DNA of 62,726 bases. Origin: Crocosphaera sp. GTDB taxonomy: Bacteria > Cyanobacteriota > Cyanobacteriia > Cyanobacteriales > Microcystaceae. The notes under the pieces were generated by a model. The model saw nothing but the letters and a program-made list of their open reading frames with translations. It had not been told where the DNA came from and did not search any database. Of the stretch, positions 61,247 through 62,726 are shown one piece after another (position 1 is the stretch's first letter; the number at the start of each line of letters is the position of its first letter). The stretch is from NCBI GenBank assembly GCA_030065205.1, contig JASJDN010000026.1:1-62726 (forward strand). The letters are read 5' to 3'. A program made the translations under genes and the position numbers.

Positions 61247-61270
61247 ATTAATTTTTTTACAACTGAATAA

Positions 61271-62326
61271 TTAACATTCTTTCGACTCAAACCAATCTAA
61301 AACCCGATTCCAAGCCCACCAGCGATCGCCGTCTTCGTATTGACGCTGACAATTCTTATTACTAATATAACCAACATGACCGCCATAATCGGTTACCCGA
61401 AGATCGATGTTAGAATTATCAGCACAAGCTGACTTTAAATCAGGGATAATTGTGGGGTCAAATAAGGGATCATCCGCCGCATATAAAATTAAAGTGGGTT
61501 TGCATAAATGGGGTAACAAAGGTAACGGACTACTCGCATGATAATACTCTTCTACAGAAGAAAACCCCAGTCTTTTAATGACTAATTCATCATCAAATCC
61601 CCAAATACTATCAGCCCGACGAATCGCTTCTGGATCAAGTTCTTTAGGATGAGATTCATAGATTTTCCAAGCTAATTTTTTCAACTGTCTGGCGATTCTT
61701 TTTTCGATATATTTACCCCATTGACTACTAACAAGATAAGACAGCGATCGATTAGAATCTAAGTTAGGACAAATAACCGCACCACCCGCAATATCTGACG
61801 CTTCGATGGGAAGGGTTTGACCCCAACTAGAAACAGTTTGCGCTGCTTTTATCCCCCATAACGCCAACTGTCCCCCCAAAGAAAATCCCGTTAACCAAAA
61901 CGGTGCCGGACACCCCATTGTTTTCGCTTCTGCTGCAATACGCACATAGTCTTCCCCTTCATAGATACCATCAGAGGTTAACGTCGGAGAAAGTTGTGCT
62001 GTTTTTCCGTGGGCCCGCCAATCAAAAATCACCACCGCATAACCCGCAGCATAGGCTTTTCTGCCTAATAATCTTAAATACCATTGATTATCGAGATCCC
62101 CGACAATACCATAAGTTCCGACAATAGTACCCCGTGGGTTTTCAGGAATCGCTACCAGTCCAAAAATAGGGGTTTCTTGCGCTCCAATAAAGATTTTTTC
62201 TTCATAACTAGGTTCAGGAAATTGGACATTTTTTTCCCAATTTTTCCCTGCAAATAAACCTGCATAAATGCTCATTGATAAGCCATTTTTTAGTCCCCAA
62301 GGAGGAGTATAAGTAGTAGAGTGCAT
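61271..62326 (-). CDS. Alpha/beta hydrolase (YheT-like)
   Basis: 351 aa from the ATG at 62326 (a TTG one codon upstream is also possible). It has a hydrolase lid and core typical of the YheT/UPF0017 group: early RGTIVGTYGIVGDLDNQWYLRLL, VIFDWRAHGKTAQLSP, nucleophile elbow LTGFSLGGQLALWG near residue 170, and catalytic Asp and His in YAADDPLFDP and VTDYGGHVGYI. Substrate unknown. The neighbouring region to the left is a graveyard of insertion-sequence fragments. Confidence 0.85.
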   Translation of the reverse strand: MHSTTYTPPWGLKNGLSMSIYAGLFAGKNWEKNVQFPEPSYEEKIFIGAQETPIFGLVAIPENPRGTIVGTYGIVGDLDNQWYLRLLGRKAYAAGYAVVIFDWRAHGKTAQLSPTLTSDGIYEGEDYVRIAAEAKTMGCPAPFWLTGFSLGGQLALWGIKAAQTVSSWGQTLPIEASDIAGGAVICPNLDSNRSLSYLVSSQWGKYIEKRIARQLKKLAWKIYESHPKELDPEAIRRADSIWGFDDELVIKRLGFSSVEEYYHASSPLPLLPHLCKPTLILYAADDPLFDPTIIPDLKSACADNSNIDLRVTDYGGHVGYISNKNCQRQYEDGDRWWAWNRVLDWFESKEC

Positions 62327-62460
62327 CAAAATATCAATATTAAGTAATTGAAGTCATTATATCACCTACTAAAAACCTATTAATATCTAACAATGTGTTG
62401 TCAGATAGCACTGTTATAATTAAAAGCGATCGCAAACCCAAAAATCAAATCATTAAGATT

Positions 62461-62691
62461 ATGAATATCGGTGTATTAGGCATAGGATTAATGGGTAAAC
62501 TCTTAGCAGAAAGGCTTTTACAACCGTTAGGAGCTAAAATCGCTCAAACCTCCTTAGAAGCCATCCAAACGGCAGACATACTCATTTTAACCCCCCTGGC
62601 GAGAAATCCCCGATTGAGGAACGAAAATCGAGGGGGTGCTACGCAGAGCCTTCGGCAAGAGAGCCAGGACAGAATTTTTGTGATAGACTAA
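62461..62691 (+). pseudogene. Truncated NAD-binding 3-hydroxyisobutyrate/6PG dehydrogenase-like gene
   Basis: From the ATG at 62461 the frame reads MNIGVLGIGLMGKLLAERLL, the standard GxGxMG start of the 3-hydroxyisobutyrate dehydrogenase family. It then jumps to PLGAKIAQTSLEAIQTADILILTP with roughly 20-25 residues missing. After LTP it enters the palindromic element (62595-62668), which supplies the final residues and the stop. Both an internal deletion and a C-terminal truncation make this a broken gene. Confidence 0.7.
62595..62668. repeat. Palindromic element inserted in the dehydrogenase gene
   Basis: The outer arms CCTGGC (62595-62600) and GCCAGG (62663-62668) enclose an inner near-palindrome CCCCGATT...AATCGAGGGG (62608-62635) and a TGCTACGC...CCTTCGG segment similar to one at about 10368-10386. 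It has the size and nested shape of a miniature, non-autonomous palindromic repeat. The last bases of the window (62692-62726) show no gene. Confidence 0.6.
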
Positions 62692-62726
62692 AGACGGCCG
62701 TAAGGTATGAACCTGAATTGTAGCCA

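Overview
The window comes from an AT-rich cyanobacterial chromosome. Photosystem II psbI, a flavodiiron protein (Flv1 type), split pntA/pntAB/pntB, a chlorophototroph-type chorismate lyase, a DUF3769 outer-membrane protein and many GCGATCGC (HIP1) octamers all point there. The gene content and base composition suggest a unicellular Crocosphaera/Cyanothece-like organism; that genus-level guess is inference.

Layout. 1-6.9 kb: MscS-type channel, a secreted caspase-like protein with an EF-hand, a TauE/SafE exporter, truB and chorismate lyase. 6.9-10.2 kb: a LodA/LodB-type quinoprotein amino-acid oxidase pair. 10.6-17.1 kb: asnS, a PEP-CTERM protein, an NTF2-like protein, dxr and a ferredoxin-MBL protein. 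17.2-24.1 kb: glnA behind a textbook NtcA promoter, prs, a two-component pair, rimI and psbI. 24.15-24.29 kb: an unannotated multi-stem RNA candidate. 24.3-28.8 kb: an LptD-like protein, then rpsP-KH protein-LpxB-like overlapping genes. 28.8-41 kb: an ISL3 remnant, VanY-like peptidase, a SWIM protein with an overlapping partner, flv1, infC, hydrolases, Uma2, phosphoribosyltransferase, EamA and amidohydrolase genes. 41-47 kb: modA, a GHL10-type glycosidase, a solo HicB and the pnt operon. 47-60 kb is accessory: BrnT with an antitoxin-like protein that has gained a membrane segment, a 901-aa pentapeptide-like membrane protein, an AAA-WD40 protein with 14 WD repeats, a XisI remnant, a Kir-type K+ channel, a PAS-GGDEF-EAL protein, a vMAP-type AAA protein and a UPF0104 membrane protein. 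60-62.7 kb: a Thr/Glu-rich repeat protein, IS debris, an alpha/beta hydrolase and a dehydrogenase gene broken by a palindromic element.

How it fits together. Housekeeping genes (nitrogen assimilation, PRPP, MEP isoprenoids, translation, transhydrogenase, O2 photoreduction) are interleaved with secreted or regulatory accessory genes. The strongest candidates for something undescribed are the structured RNA at 24155-24291, the pentapeptide/AAA-WD40/K+ channel cluster with neighbouring toxin-antitoxin and xisI debris, and the BrnT partner with a transmembrane C-terminus. No rRNA, tRNA or CRISPR array was seen.
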